From Sesamum alatum (lineage: Eukaryota; Streptophyta; Magnoliopsida; Lamiales; Pedaliaceae), in assembly GCA_034509735.1 (NCBI GenBank), contig JACGWO010000006.1, positions 35,891,141 to 35,955,140 of the forward strand: a DNA stretch of 64,000 nucleotides, written 5' to 3'. The stretch's first letter is position 1. The number at the start of each line of letters is the position of its first letter. Below, piece after piece: positions 12,501 through 26,045 of this stretch. Under the pieces are notes generated by a model. It did no database searches and was not told the DNA's origin. It saw nothing but the letters and a program-made list of their open reading frames with translations. Position numbers and translations under genes: made by a program.

Positions 12501-14132
12501 TAATATGATAATTATACCTTTAATTAAATCATTTTAAAAATTAATTATAATTCCTCCCCCCCCTCCCCACTCAAAATTGACTCTACGTTCTTGTAAGACC
12601 ACTACACAAATTCTTTTATTATGTCGATAATACCTTAAGTTATCTTTTAAATTATTTTGTTGGTTTACATATTTTTTTAAAAATATTATTTATTATATAC
12701 ACACAAAAACAACATGTCACTACAGCTACTAAGGCGACAGTATCCTTGTAATATTTGGAATTACAAGTACATCTGATCAACATTTGAATTTAACTATATT
12801 GAATGATTAAATGAAGTATATTTTATTTAAACAAAGAAAAAGATATAAGACCATCTTTTTAGTCTCCTTTATCCTAAATAACAAGATAATCGAAATGTTG
12901 ATGTGATCATATATTTATTCATTTTATGGAATATTAGGTTTTATAGGTTAGTAGCTCCAGAAATAACTTTAGGATTTTTTTAAAAAAAAAAGAAGATAAA
13001 AAGAAATAAAGGGGCAACATAAAATAAAGAGAAATGTGGAGGAGGCCCATATGCAATAAGCCCAACATAATTATGGAGTAGTTCCAGACAGCCAGAACGG
13101 AGGCCCAGAAGTGAAATAAATGAACACATTAATGTTGTAGTGGGTACACTTTAAGGTTTTCAATTCATCAATACGCCACGCAACCTTTGCCTAATTCACT
13201 CAATAACGTTTGGCGTTTCATCAAACGTTCGACCCGATCGAATTGGAGTTTTTTATTGTAAATTATGTTATATTTTTTTTTATTTTAAATTAACACGTGA
13301 TAGGTATTAATTGAATAAAAAAAGGATGCAATGTAATTCAAAATAAAAAATTCAATACGAAAGACAGTTATATTATTATTCTCATAATAAGCACGTCATT
13401 CTCTTTATAAGTAGGATTTATTAACTCATCAAAATAACTTTTGTTCAAATGATGATAGTTGCGTTTAGAAAAGTAGCCTACATTATTACATGAGTACATT
13501 TTATCTAATTATGTTAAAACAATCAAGTATTCACATAACCGAGATTTTGACCCTTTTTTTCTTTGAAGAAAAATATTAATTCTTCAAAAATATAAATTTT
13601 TATAATTGCTCATTAAATCACATAGAGAAAAATAATAAATTTCCAAGAATCAAATCCATTTTTAATATATATATATATAAAAGAAAAGAAAAATCCCAGA
13701 AAAATATCTGCAGAAAAAGAAAAAAGAAATAAAGCTATGCAGAAAAGCTTCTGAGAAAACCTGACTTCATTCAATCATACTGCTGCAGCAGCCTCTGCCT
13801 ATTCCAGAAAAACTTTACTCCTTGGATACCATTTTACCCCCCATTTCTCAAAATTTACCCCCAGTAATTATCCTCTCTATTACAAATTTTGTAGAAATAA
13901 AGGGTAAACATCACTTTTGGTCCATAAATTATGTCACTTATTTATTTTTGGTCCCTCATATTTTCTACTTATTAAATTTGGTCCTTCAAGTTTAAAGATC
14001 CCATCATTTTTTATTCCACAGTTAAATTTAACATTAAAATTAACGGAATTCTTTTTTAAAAGAAAATGCTCAGGTCTCTGTTGTAACAAAATGTCAACCA
14101 TACCACAACACCAAATCTGTCGCTTAGTATAT
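12501..14132. other. Intergenic, AT-rich, no gene
   Basis: No supported gene. The segment 13905-14060 has repeated TTTGGTCC blocks in a form common in dispersed plant repeats. The 72-codon frame there has no domain. Confidence 0.4.
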
Positions 14133-14634
14133 TAGTCACCCAAAATCTACTTATTGAAAACGTTTTGTGAAGTATGTTGTATTAGCCCCAAACTAGCCAG
14201 AACAAATCCAATTTTTCCTTCTCAAATCCTAGCAGCGGCTACGTGACGAAGGAGCAACGGCGGCGACGGAGAAGAAAAAAGACAAGCAATGAATATTCTT
14301 GTTGTAATGGACCAAGTTTTGAATTATGTTTTACTTGATGTTTAGAATATTTTGAAGATTATTTCTACGTATTTGATGACGTGACTTATGTATGGTTTAT
14401 GACTTTTATGACTTATGTATTATTGTGGTCGTCGCACATAGCACATTGTTGAGCTTTTTTTAGAATTATTCTAGTGGAACTTTTATGACCTATGTATTCG
14501 ATTTGTTGTTTCGGCTAATACAACACTTCAGAGACGTTTTGTAAAATATAGGAGACTAAAAAACCAAGAAGTAAATTTGAGGCTAATACAACATACTTCA
14601 CAAACATTTTAATAAGTAGACTTTCGGTGATTAA
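14133..14634. repeat. Inverted-repeat MITE-like element, about 500 bp
   Basis: The left arm (CACCCAAAATCTACTTATTG, then GTGAAGTATGTTGTATTAGCC) is matched by the right arm in inverted form (GGCTAATACAACATACTTCAC, then AATAAGTAGACTTTCGGTG). The arms are about 65 bp and diverged. An extra inverted copy of the GCTAATACAACA block is inside, near 14514. No transposase frame is present. Confidence 0.65.
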
Positions 14635-15029
14635 AATGTCAACCAGCAGACTCAGTCTAGTGATATGTCTATTTTTTTGTTACACCAAAGGCCCGAGTTC
14701 GACTCATTATCAACACAAATTTATGTGAAGTTGTATTTATAAACTCATCATCTGCATAATAGTTATGATTCAAATTAGATAATTTATAATAATAGGAAGT
14801 CGAGAATTCATTTTCCTATTTTAAACCACTTAAAAAGAACATTTGAAGTAAATATTTATATAGTTTCAATTTTTTTTTTTATGACAAACTCAAAAGAGTT
14901 TTTTACTTTTTACCGCTGATTCAAATTTGCAGCTTAAAGCATGCGGTAATCAAAGTGTTAAAGAGAAGCGTATTGAAATTTCTTTTTTCTTTTTTCTTTT
15001 TTTTTTCCGTTATATATATATATATGTAT

Positions 15030-15506
15030 ATAAAATTTTCTCTTTTCTCCCCTCTCTCTCCTTTTCCGTATTCTTCTGCTGTGTAATAAAGAAGAATACA
15101 ACAGAACTCTGCTCTATATATACTTACAGAAAGCCAATAGCAATTTTCTTTGTGAGTTTCTCTCCTCTCTGTTTTTCTATCTTTCTTCTTTCTTTGCTTT
15201 CGTCTGTATTGCTTTGCCGGGAATTTACGTCACCAAATTGTGTTTGATCGCCGATAAATTTTGTGTACGCACGCGGATTTCATGTGAGGTAGAAAGATTC
15301 GATGTATACTTGGTTGGTTTTTTTGTTTTCTTAAGAATTTGGGTGGGCTTTTAGTTTTGCTTCAGATCTGGTAATGCTGGACGGCGGAATTGAGAATCCA
15401 TGTCAAGGAATGTGTTTTCTGGTAATGTGAAGGTGAATTTGGGTTGAATTGCGTGAGAATTTTTGGTGGAATTTGAAGGGTTTTCTTATGTAGTTGGTGC
15501 GTGAAT
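15030..15506 (+). promoter_or_regulatory. Core promoter and leader of the PHD-finger gene
   Basis: A CT-rich patch (15036-15065) and the TATA-like CTCTATATATACT near 15110-15122 precede the coding start by about 390 bases. The leader between them contains several upstream ATGs. A possible 5' UTR intron runs from the donor after CATGTGAG (about 15289) to the acceptor TATGTAG (about 15494), which would remove most of them. The assignment is by position and motif only. Confidence 0.4.
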
Positions 15507-18492
15507 ATGGAAGGGAGTGTGAGATCAGGAGGAGGTGTGTTGAAGAAGAAGACGTCTTCAGGGTGTTTGATTATAAAAAATAAGGTTCAGAATAGGAATT
15601 CAGGGGGAGGGTCGGGAGGTTTGAGTGTTAACAGTAATGAAAAAAAGAGGCCCAGGTTACTTGAGAGTGATTCTGGTTCGAGTGATGAAGATGAGTCCTT
15701 GGAGTTTATGAGAAGGAAAGTTAATGACAAGAGATTGCACAATGACTCAATGGGGTATAAAAGAAGTGAGCTTGAGAATAGGGAGTATGATAGGAACAAT
15801 GTTGGGGTAGATATTCATGGTGAGAGAAAGAGAAGTAGGGTGGATTTATTTGAGTTTGACGAGTACGATGAATTTGATGGGAAAAGGATGAGGAATGAGT
15901 ATGTGGAGGATACGTTTCAGATGTTTGAGCGTAGTGGTGGTGGGAAGTCGAAGGAGTTTGCTGTTGGGCCATCACATAGGAATTTGCTGGTGGATAAGCG
16001 TAACCCGGATTCCTATTTTAACGATTCTAGTAGTGGGAGGAGTAAGGGGGTTGAGTACACTGGTTTGAGGGATAAAGGACCTGAGTTGGAGGAGGATGAA
16101 GCACACATGCCAATTTCATTGTTAAGGTTGAAGTATCAGGAGTCAGGTAACGAGCCAATCAGGCTGCAGGGGAAGAATGGTGTTTTGAAGGTTATGGTGA
16201 ATAAGAAGAAAAAGATTGATTTACATTCTCATCATAAGAAGTATGATCCTTCAGGAGTTGAAGATAGAACAGGTGCCAGGTCGGAAAATGTCGTGAAGAA
16301 GGACTTGTCTATAGCCTTGCCAGTTTATCCACCTTCAAAGCCACCTGAAAAGCGAGGTTTGTTTGTTGACAAGGAGAAAACTATTGGGAAGGAGAAAATG
16401 GAGGTAAAGTTGGAAAAAACAAAACCTATTTTGGGTAAAGGCATCAAGGCTAGAGAATCAGAAACCAATGGTATGAATACAGACATCAAGGCTAGAGAGT
16501 CGGGAGTTGATGGTACTGATACAGCACTTAAGCTGGCACCACCAGGTCCGCAGGCCTGTAGCTCAAAGAAAGGGATGAAAAAGGAGAAAGAGAGAACACC
16601 TCCACCAGAAAATGTCACCCCTGTTAAAGGGAAAGAAGGGAAAGAAGGAAAAGCTAAGCGTGGTGGAAGTACAGAAAAGCAGATGTTGCGAGAAAAGATA
16701 AGAGGAATGTTAACTGATGCTGGGTGGACTATAGATTATAGACCAAGACGGAACAGAGACTACTTAGATGCTGTGTACATCAACCCTTGTGGTACAGCCT
16801 ACTGGTCAATTATTAAGGCCTACGATGCCCTCAAAAAACAGCTGGAGGAAGACAACACTAAAAGCAAATCCAGTGTTCGTTCTCCTTCATTTGCTCCTCT
16901 ATCTGAAGATCTGATACATAAACTCACCAGACAGACCAAAAAGAAGATTGAGGAAGAAATGAAAAGGAAGATAAAAGAAGATGGCATGACTAAGAATGCT
17001 AAAAGATCTGCTGTAAGAGATGCTGGGGAGAGCTCAGGCAGTGATCAGAACGAGGAGAGACTCAGTTCCTATATGAAACAGAATTATAAGTCACAGGGTG
17101 GTGAATTGCAAGATGTGGATCAAGATAGTGATGATGATTTAAGTGATGATTCAGCCAACAAGAAGCTCAGGAAAATCAAATTTGGAAAGCCTTCTATAGC
17201 TTCCCATTCTAATGTGTTACAGGAAGAACAAGTAAAGTTATTGGGAGATGCACTCTTCTTGTCCGTGGTTCTGACAGAGGGGAAAACTCAGAGTCTGACG
17301 GGTATGTTCCATATAGTGGAAAACGAACTGTACTGGCCTGGCTAATTGATTCTCTGACAGCAAAGTTAAGTGAAAAGGTGCAGTATATGAACCGCAGAAG
17401 GACTCGGGTAATGCTAGAAGGTTGGATCACCAGAGATGGTATCCACTGTGGTTGCTGCAGTAAAATTCTTACAGTTTCAAAGTTTGAGCTGCATGCTGGC
17501 AGCAAGCTACGTCAGCCTTTCCAAAACATATTTTTGGAGTCTGGAGTCTCTCTTTTGCAGTGCCAAATTGATGCCTGGAATCGGCAAGGGGAGTCTCTAA
17601 TTCAGGATTTCCATACTGTTGATGTTGATGGTGATGATCCAGATGATGATACCTGCGGTATTTGTGGCGATGGAGGTGCTTTGATCTGTTGTGATGGTTG
17701 TCCATCAACTTTCCATCAGACTTGTTTAGGAATACAGGTAGTAATTAGATGGCTTCTGGTGCAATCGATTGTGTACCTGTGTTCATTAAATTATTCAGAT
17801 GAAATTCACATTTATAATGGAGTATTACTATTTTCTCCTTTTTATTTTAATCATTTTATTATTTTTCATTTTGTCTCTTCACTTGTATAATTACTTATGT
17901 GGTTCGTCTTTATCCTTTATGCAAGTCTATCTTGGTGCTATGTGTTCTATGCTTTAGGTCAACTGCATGCACACTTGTATTACTTGACATGTCTTAATGC
18001 ACAGTTTCAGACCTCTGCCCCTCACATTTAACTAGAAAATAGCGTAGCTTTTCTTAGGGGAAAGAACAAATCTGCTCTTAAATTTTGTCCCAAATAATAT
18101 GGCCAACTCCGCTAACTTAAGTTGATAATTATAAGAGAAGTATGTCGGTATACTAGGACAACGGTTGTCTGAAGAGTATTAGTATGAAGATACTAGTTTT
18201 TATCCTAGATTATAGAATGTCACAATTAGTGGTACAAGATTAGGTCACACACTGAATCAGTTTTTTTTGCTTTAATTGCATATTGTATCTTTCTCTAGCT
18301 AGTTGAGCACTTATCTTTCTTTTCCTTCCATTGCAGATGCTGCCTTCGGGTGATTGGCATTGTCCAAATTGTACGTGCAAATTTTGTGGGGATGCTGGTG
18401 AAAATGTTGATGAAGGAAATGGTACTACTACTGATGACATTCTCAGATGCAGCTTCTGTGAGAAAAAATGTAATTGTTTTTACGGGTTTGAA

Positions 18493-18523
<31 letters not shown>

Positions 18524-21500
18524 GTCACACACGCAGGCAGAAATTTCCCTGAATATAGTTAAGCAAACAACAAAAAGAAAAAATCTTACTTTCTAAAATT
18601 TCTTGTAGATCACAAATCATGCAGTGAGAGGGTGCATGCACTGCCTTCGAGTTGTGGTGCATCTTTCTGTGGGCTTAAGTGCCAAGAGGTATTAGCTTCG
18701 GTTTTCTTCTTGGGATCAATAACTAGAACTATGATAATATGGTATGACGTTACCATCTTGCATCGTATCAGTGCAAGGCTTGTAATACCCCGCACCTCAG
18801 TACATTATATTCATATTTTGAGTATCAAATCATATCCTTAATATAACTTGAAAATCATTGGATGTTTCGCTGATGATCACTCAGTTGGATGTTACTGTTT
18901 CTTTACTTGATTTAGCTGGTTTTTCTCTTTATGTGTTTGTTGCTTTTTAATGGAAACTTTGGATCTCTTAGCCTTTATCTGGTATGAAGTGTTTCCAGGA
19001 GGTCTGTAACATCCATTTTTTCTGGCTTTACAGTTTACTACAATAAGATCACTACTAATGAAATTGACATCAGTCCTCACTGGCAGCTCCTCTATTTTTT
19101 CACTTCTACATTTAGGATGCAAACATCTTATGTTGTGATTTTGCTGTTTAATGATGCAGCTTTAGAAAGATTTCCTTTTTCCTTCTACAGCTGTATGATC
19201 ATTTGCAGAAGATTCTTGGAGTCAAACATGAATTGGAGGCAGGATTTTCATGGTCTCTTATTCAACGAACAGATGTGTCTGATACCTCGCACCGTGGGTT
19301 TCCTCAAAAGGTGGAATGCAATTCCAAACTAGCTGTTGCTTTGTCGGTTATGGATGAGTGCTTTTTGCCCATCATTGACAGGAGGAGTGGGATCAATATG
19401 ATTCATAATGTTGTCTATAACTGTGGGTAAGCTGTTATTCGCCATGCTAAAGCAGATGTATGTGCATGATGTTATTCTTCTGCCACATGTACTCTTACGT
19501 TTTACTGCATGTACCTGCCAGAAATTATGCTTTGTCATGGACACGTGACATGTGTTTGGCCTTGTCCAAATTTCAAAATACAAAACAGATATGGAGTCAT
19601 ACACAGAGGATATGCCATGAGCTCATCTCTCTTTAATCTTCAATTTAACAGTAACTAGATTCTCGGAAATGCCAGGAACAAGGTTAAAAAGGCTGTAGGG
19701 TACTATAATTGGGGGAAATTATTTTTTAAATGCAAAAAAGAATAAAAATTTTCGAAATTGGTGTCGGTTGACACCAATTTTTGAAATAGACGAAGACGGG
19801 GTGAGAAACCCTGTCTTTAGACCCCGTCTTCAAAAAACAAGTCAGACACGGCCCAACTCACGAGACCTCCCCCCCACCCCCCTATAAACCCCATTTCCCT
19901 TACTTGAGTATAGATATTATATTAGAAATCAAAAAAACTTTCAGGGGAAAAAACTATTTTTTAATTAATAGTTTTTTAATTGTTAAGTAATAATTAATTT
20001 AATATTTTTATGAATATTGTGTACAAAAAATATACTGTAGTATATAACTAAAACCTTTTTAGTTTGTTGTATTTCTGTAATTTTTTGTTTAATTTTATAA
20101 TTATAAAAATTAGGTAATTATTCGTATCACCGAGTCCATATCGCCGTGTTTGTGTCCATCTTATTATTTTAAAATTTTAACATTTTACAATATTTATAAA
20201 CTTGCAAACATATTATAAGATATTTATTATTCTATTTTTTTTAGAAATAACTTTATACAATTAATAATTACCTGATTTTTATAATTATAAAATTAAACAA
20301 AAAATTACAGAAATACTACGAACTAAAAAGGTTTTAGTTATATACTACATCATATTTTTTGTACACAATATTAATAAAAATATTAAATTAATTATTAATT
20401 AACAATTAAAAAAGCCATTAATTAAAAACATAGTTTTTTCCCCTCAATTTTTTTTTCATTTCTAATATAATATCTATACTGAAGTAAGGGAAATGGATTT
20501 AGGGGGGGGGGGAGGTCTCGTGAGTTGGCCATGTTTGACTTATCTAAAGACGGGGTTTCTTACTCCCTCTTCACCAATTTCAAATTATTTATTTTTTTTG
20601 CATTTAAAAAATAATTTCCCCCTATAATTGGTGCTGCCTTCGACATTATATCCATGAATGCCTTCTGGCATAAGAATTTTTGACTTTTGAGGTGTGGTAT
20701 GTATCTGAGTTGTAAGTAATACTGTGTGGTTTTATATTCTTGAGATGCCCTCTATGGCATGCAGTGGTGGGCTGGGTGAGGTGAGGATTGAGGAGTAGAA
20801 AGTTTGACATGGTGAGGTTGGTTATAGCTCAGGGCTTCATTTTTGTTGTAATTCCCAAGTCTGCTATTCTTAATCGGTCTTAAAGGATGACAGAAATCTA
20901 AAAATGATTTGTGATTTCTGAAATACTGAAAAATATATGAGTGTTTAGAGACACATACATATCTCATGCATGCACGCCCCTATCCTGTAGTATATATGAA
21001 TTATAATTGTGTCTTGTAGATCAAATTTCAATCGGCTGAATTATCGTGGATTCTATACGGCAATTTTGGAGCGCGGTGACGAAATAGTTTCTGCTGCATC
21101 TATAAGGTAATTAAACAATGTATGACTTTGATGCTATCTGTGCCTGTGGTAGTAACATTCAACACGCGCTCTAGATTTGATATCCTTAATATTAATTTCA
21201 ATGGTGGGTGATGAATTTCCTGTCCTCTCCTAAGCATGTATTTTTAGTTAACTTAATTATTTGATTTTCTTTCTAATCTTTGTATGCGTCTACAAGAAAC
21301 AAGAAGTGTTCAGGGGAGAGCAATAACCTATATTTGCCTACTGGTGGTGATACACCTTGAATGTTCTGTGCTGATGGCTGTTGCTAATTCACTAGCTTTC
21401 ATGCAAATTTTAATTGAAGATAAGCTTGTTGTTTGATTTGCCTCTGGTGGAATGACCCAATTAAAGGCAAGCTACTATTTCTGAGAATCTTATGGTGGTG

Positions 21501-23859
21501 CTCAAAAAAGGGGGGAAAGAGGAAGCTTTATCATGAGCTTTTATAGGTTATATTTTCCCTATGCTGAGTATGCATTATTCATGCTGAACTAGTTGCCTGA
21601 TGTAGGAAAACAAATGGAAATTAACTTTGAACAAACAAAAAGCTAGAAATTTAAGAAGAGTGAGAGTGCAACCTAGTTTCCTTAGGTAAATATTTCTTTT
21701 AATTATTAGCCTTGGCCCCATATAGTGGGTACAGATTTCTGCTTATTTTTTTATAATCTTTCTGTTGGCTTTAGTTTTGTTACTCACTGACATTTCCATA
21801 TTTTTCTCTTTTGAGGTCTATTTGGTTTGTTTCTTTGTAGTAGTAGATTATGTATCGCTAAGCTGGTTCTTCGAACTGTATAGTGATCAAAAAGGAAAAT
21901 CGATCTGATCATTGGATCTTTCATAGGATCCATGGAACCCGTCTTGCAGAGATGCCATTTATCGGGACCCGTGAAATCTACAGGCGGCAAGGGATGTGCC
22001 GGCGCCTTCTCTGTGCTATTGAAACTGTAAGAATATTGTACTTGTCGTTGTATTCTACACTTGTTAAGCATACATCACTTCTGCTTTCTAGATTACTGTT
22101 ATGCTCATCCATCAGCTTTACTGGTCAGTGTTATTGAGGTCATAAAATTATGGAAATTTATAGATTACATTTACATGAACCGGCGTACCCCAACTCTTTT
22201 TTGGCAGTTAAATTTGCCTCTCTCCTTTTCTGTGTGCTGGATTAGTCATTTAGTAATCCACTTTTGTGATTCCAGGAACTCTGTTCTCTCAAAGTTGAGC
22301 ATTTGATCATTCCCGCCATATCGGAGCATATGAACACATGGACTAGAGTCTTTGGTTTCCATCAACTTGAGGATGTACTCAAGAGAGAAATAAAGTCCAT
22401 GAATATGTTGGTATTTCCAGGGACGGATATGTTGCAGAAACAGTTAGTGAAGCAAGAAATATCAGATGGTAAACATCCTTTTTAATGTGATGATATACTC
22501 CATTAGCTATCCTATCAGTTTATGTTCAGCAGAAGGAAAATGATCCATTATCCTTGCCTCAACTTGTCTGTCTTGATCTTCGCCTCTGAAATCATCCTTA
22601 TTTTTACTGTAGGTGTGATGGCTTCTAAATCAATAAAAAACGAACTACAGTCACCTGTTTTGGTGGAAAAGTCTGATCTTGATTCATCCATGGAGCATTA
22701 TAAACAGATGAGTTGCGGTTCTGGAGTGTGCCATGACACCAAGATTAATGAAAAAATTAATGCTCTAGATTCTGGTTCTCCAGCACCAGCCGGTCCTTCA
22801 AATGATAGTTCAGCAGCTAGAGCTTCGGACTCTGTTTGTCAATCTGATATCGATCTTAGCAGCAGGGAAGCTACTATGGTCAAAACGGAGGTGGAAAACA
22901 AACAAAACAACCTCTCCACTAGCTTTAAGCGTCTTCATACCCATGGCGAAAGCAATAACATCTCTGACATGGAAAAAGGTTTGCTAGATACTCCTTTGAA
23001 GGATTATGTTAACTCTTCCGAGGAATGTGTCATAGGCAACGGATGCAAAACTGAAGCTCCTTTTCTGAAGTCCATTCGTGATTCTTCTAACGAAACCATA
23101 GCTGCAGCTGAGGCAAATGGAAACCAGAATTCTTTGGCTTTAGAGAGTGCAGAATTTGCAAATTCTCATGGCAATGTAGGTTTCTTATTGAAGGGTTCTG
23201 TAGATGCTGAGCCCAAAACAGTTGTAACTAATGGTTCTGCTAAATCTCAATCTGGTTCTGTATTTGAGCCATCGGCACAGGATACTAGAGGCAAGGTCAA
23301 TGGTGAACATGTTGCATCTCTTCCTACAACAGTTGTCAATGAGGAGAATTCGCTTCGATTCAAATCAAACCAGGATCAGCCACCTATTTTGGAAAGTGAA
23401 GTTAGTTTATCAGTGGAACCTTCCACTGATACTGCTGCTGCCCCTGGTCCTAAAGTTGCTATTGATGATGTTGATGAGAATGAGAGATGTGGTGGCCAAG
23501 CCTTTTGCAGTAAGAAAAATGTTAAAACCATTGGTCCGCAACTAGCTTTTGGTTCATCACTTGTAATCTCTGCAAAGGATGCTGTTGAAACAATCAACGA
23601 GAATCGGAATCCGGCCCCTGTTTCTACCTTCCGTGATAGTGGAGAAAGCATCCTGACAAGTAACTCTGAGATAGATCAAAATGTTGTATTGCAGGTGCAA
23701 AACCACCTTGCGGTCTCTGTTCCAGTTCCAGAGGAGTCTGTCGATCCGACTGAAACTAATACACCTGATGCAGAAATCAAAATCCCTCTTGCTGTCAATG
23801 GAAAAGTTGCTTCTCCCATTTCCTCTTCTGAAGCTTTGGCTCAAAACAGCTACCACTGA
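15507..23859 (+). CDS. IDM1-type protein: TDBD, PHD finger and GNAT acetyltransferase-like domain
   Basis: Exons are 15507-17737 (with a frame change near 17222), 18337-18469, 18609-18688, 19191-19426, 21020-21106, 21927-22026, 22276-22468 and 22613-23859. ATG 15507 follows GTGAAT. The N-terminus is Lys/Ser-rich and disordered. A TDBD-like domain ([20 protein letters not shown]) lies near residue 395. The second conserved module holds [21 protein letters not shown], and the PHD finger starts [16 protein letters not shown]. The PHD runs through the next exons, followed by a GNAT-like fold with [14 protein letters not shown]. The long Ser-rich C-terminal exon resembles Arabidopsis At1g05380/At4g14920 rather than IDM1 itself. 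Family members are nuclear chromatin regulators; IDM1 acetylates H3 and opposes DNA methylation. The predicted size is about 1,390-1,435 residues depending on how the frame change is resolved. Confidence 0.9.
17098..17222 (+). other. Frame-changing segment in the PHD gene: hidden intron or one-base indel
   Basis: The frame open from 15507 runs into a stop at 17343-17345, yet the family sequence resumes in another frame from about 17224 ([12 protein letters not shown] follows). One reading is a 125-base intron from GTGGTG at 17098 to the TTACAG acceptor at 17217-17222, with CTAAT as a possible branch site. The other is a missing G after CAG at 17222. The second keeps an acidic coding-like stretch ([16 protein letters not shown]) and a VLQ-GR junction that looks like homologs as I remember them. 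I slightly prefer the one-base model. Confidence 0.6.
19711..20622. mobile_element. 912-bp foldback element (Mutator-like MITE) in a PHD-gene intron
   Basis: The long arms are nearly complementary: GGGGGAAATTATTTTTTAAA at 19711 pairs with TTTAAAAAATAATTTCCCCC ending at 20622. Pairing continues through AAGACGGGG, GACCTCCCCCCC, a TATAATATCTATACT-type block and AATTACAGAAATACTACGAAC to near 20130 and 20260. The central loop is about 130 bp. TATAATT flanks both sides (19704-19710, 20623-20629), extendable to TATAATTGG if the end Gs are counted. A 7-9 bp duplication with very long arms suggests a Mutator-like non-autonomous element. It lies inside the intron at 19427-21019 in this gene and does not touch an exon. 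Confidence 0.85.
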
Positions 23860-25236
23860 GAATCACATGATACAGTGACTATGCTGGCAAGAAACAACTG
23901 GTAATCAATCTTCCTCTGTACGTGTCCCAACTGGATACATTGTTTAGCATTTCGCCGCAGTTCTTGAATCACAAGGCTTTGGAGCCATGCAGCAGCAACC
24001 CGATAGGCTTTCTAGTTAGTTGCTGAGGATGAGTAAAAGGCAACCAGTATTTGGTCTATACCTTTCTTAGTTCTGTTGAGGTATGCGATAATTTTAGGAA
24101 AAATCAGCTGCAGCACTGCTTTGGATCCCCATTTTGAAGTCCCCCTCCAAACTGATGCACATAATTTTCTGTTCGACATTAATCCAAACAGGTTATCGGC
24201 CCGGCCACGAGTCATTACCAAAGAAACAGCTTCCATTGTAGCCTTGTGGCAACAAATTTCTGCTATTGGCTGCTGCATATACAGATGTTTGTAGCTTTCT
24301 GAGTTGATAATGTGTGTATATACAAATAGATCATATTCTTAGCGGCATCTCTTTAAAGAATGATAATCTGATCGGCGTTCACTGCACGTAAAAAGCAGGA
24401 GATTTTGCATTATATTGAATCCTATTTAACCCTGTGCAGATTATTATGTTGGTGGCTGCAGATCTTTACTAGTTTTGGTTTCACTACCTTTTTGTTGTTT
24501 CAATTCTTGTAGGCATTGACAGCTTTCATCTTCTAATAATTGTTACACAGGAAAGGGAGTGTGAATAGATGAACTGAACTAATAAAAAATTCACTCTTAT
24601 GAAGTTTGACATAATTATTCGTATTTTTTTGGTTATTAAAAAAATTAAAAATATTTTCTGATCTTTGATGAAATTATGTAGTTTTTGGATGGGGGTGTTA
24701 AATTATCAATTTTGCTGCCCTTGTATTTAGTCTCCTTTTTTTCAAAATTTTTGAAAAAATTATAAGAAAATTGGATGAGGTACATAGAAAAATTGCAAAA
24801 ATTATCCACAAAAAATTGAGAAAATATGCAAAATTATAATTAACTTTACAAGAGTATTTTGATCAATTGACCACAAAAAATAAATAAAAACTAATGAATT
24901 GAACTAGTTGTTAAGCGATTATTAAAATCAATATTGTGTTGGTAATTTTCTAAATAAGAATAGAATATTTATAATTAAATAAACTTTTGGGGAGCTTCTT
25001 GTAATTTATCCTAATTTTCATGTTCAAGTAGAGTTGCTATTCTAATTGCATTTATCCCAAAAAGATTTACACTGTTTATTGGATTTGCTGTTTGTTTACG
25101 ACTTTAGTACAATGCTATATAGTTTATTTCTACTTAAATGCGACTACAGTTCAAAAGTATAACTCACATCCTATTCCCCTGAGCACCACTAGTCGCCGCC
25201 GCTCTCCGCCCTGCCTCCTCCCAGTATCCTCCGTTT
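23860..25236. other. 3' flank of the PHD gene and upstream region of HISN5
   Basis: No further gene was found. The first few hundred bases are probably 3' UTR. AT-rich DNA follows, and the last 90 bases before 25237 are C-rich, typical of a leader. Short frames here lack domains. Confidence 0.45.
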
Positions 25237-26013
25237 ATGGAGCTTTCTGTTTCTCACCGTTTCCGCAATTACTCCTTTTTGCCCCGATCGGCTCACTGTA
25301 AACAGCGATTCCAACTATCAAACCACGTTCTCGTTCCCGTGAACCTTCAGCATCGCAAGGTACAGCTCTTCCCCGCTTACCTCGCTACCCCTCCGATGAA
25401 CTCTACAGTTCCTCGTGCCTTCGATGACAACAACGGTTCTCCCTCGGTAGCAACAACTCAGGGTAAATTGTGAACTTAATTAGTGCTTTTGCGTTATTTT
25501 TTACGAGGTTTTAGTAATTAATTCTGATTGCAGAAGGAAGAATTGGAGAGGTCAAGAGGGTTACGAAGGAGACGAATGTGTACGTGAAGATTAATGTCGA
25601 TGGTAATGCCGTGGCTGAGAATAGTACGGGGATTCCGTTTCTTGATCACATGTTAGATGTAATTTCTTTTATCTTTCCTGTTTCTCCTCTGATGATTAAT
25701 CATAGCGCTGTGATTTTGTTCAAAATTGAATCTTTTTGAGTGGTTTTTGTTTAAACTACTATGGCAATGGTGTAGAATAAGATGTTATATAAACGACTTG
25801 CAAGCTCCAATACTGTTTTGGTGGGGTTTGGGAGTGGGCTTGGTGGTTGTGTATATGTGATCATTCTTAGTCTCAGTTGTAAAGTAGTATTGGCTAGAAT
25901 CAGAACTGTAATCTCACTTCATGTGTTTTCTTGCTTTTGACTTACGGTAAATACTTTTACATGTTGTGATGAAAGAATTATTGTCTAGTTTTAAGTTATT
26001 GAGTATTTGCTCT

Positions 26014-26045
<32 letters not shown>

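Noticed and set aside
15587..15975. Minus-strand frames opposite PHD-gene exon 1
   Set aside because: They are shadow frames from the low-complexity coding strand; no splice or domain support.
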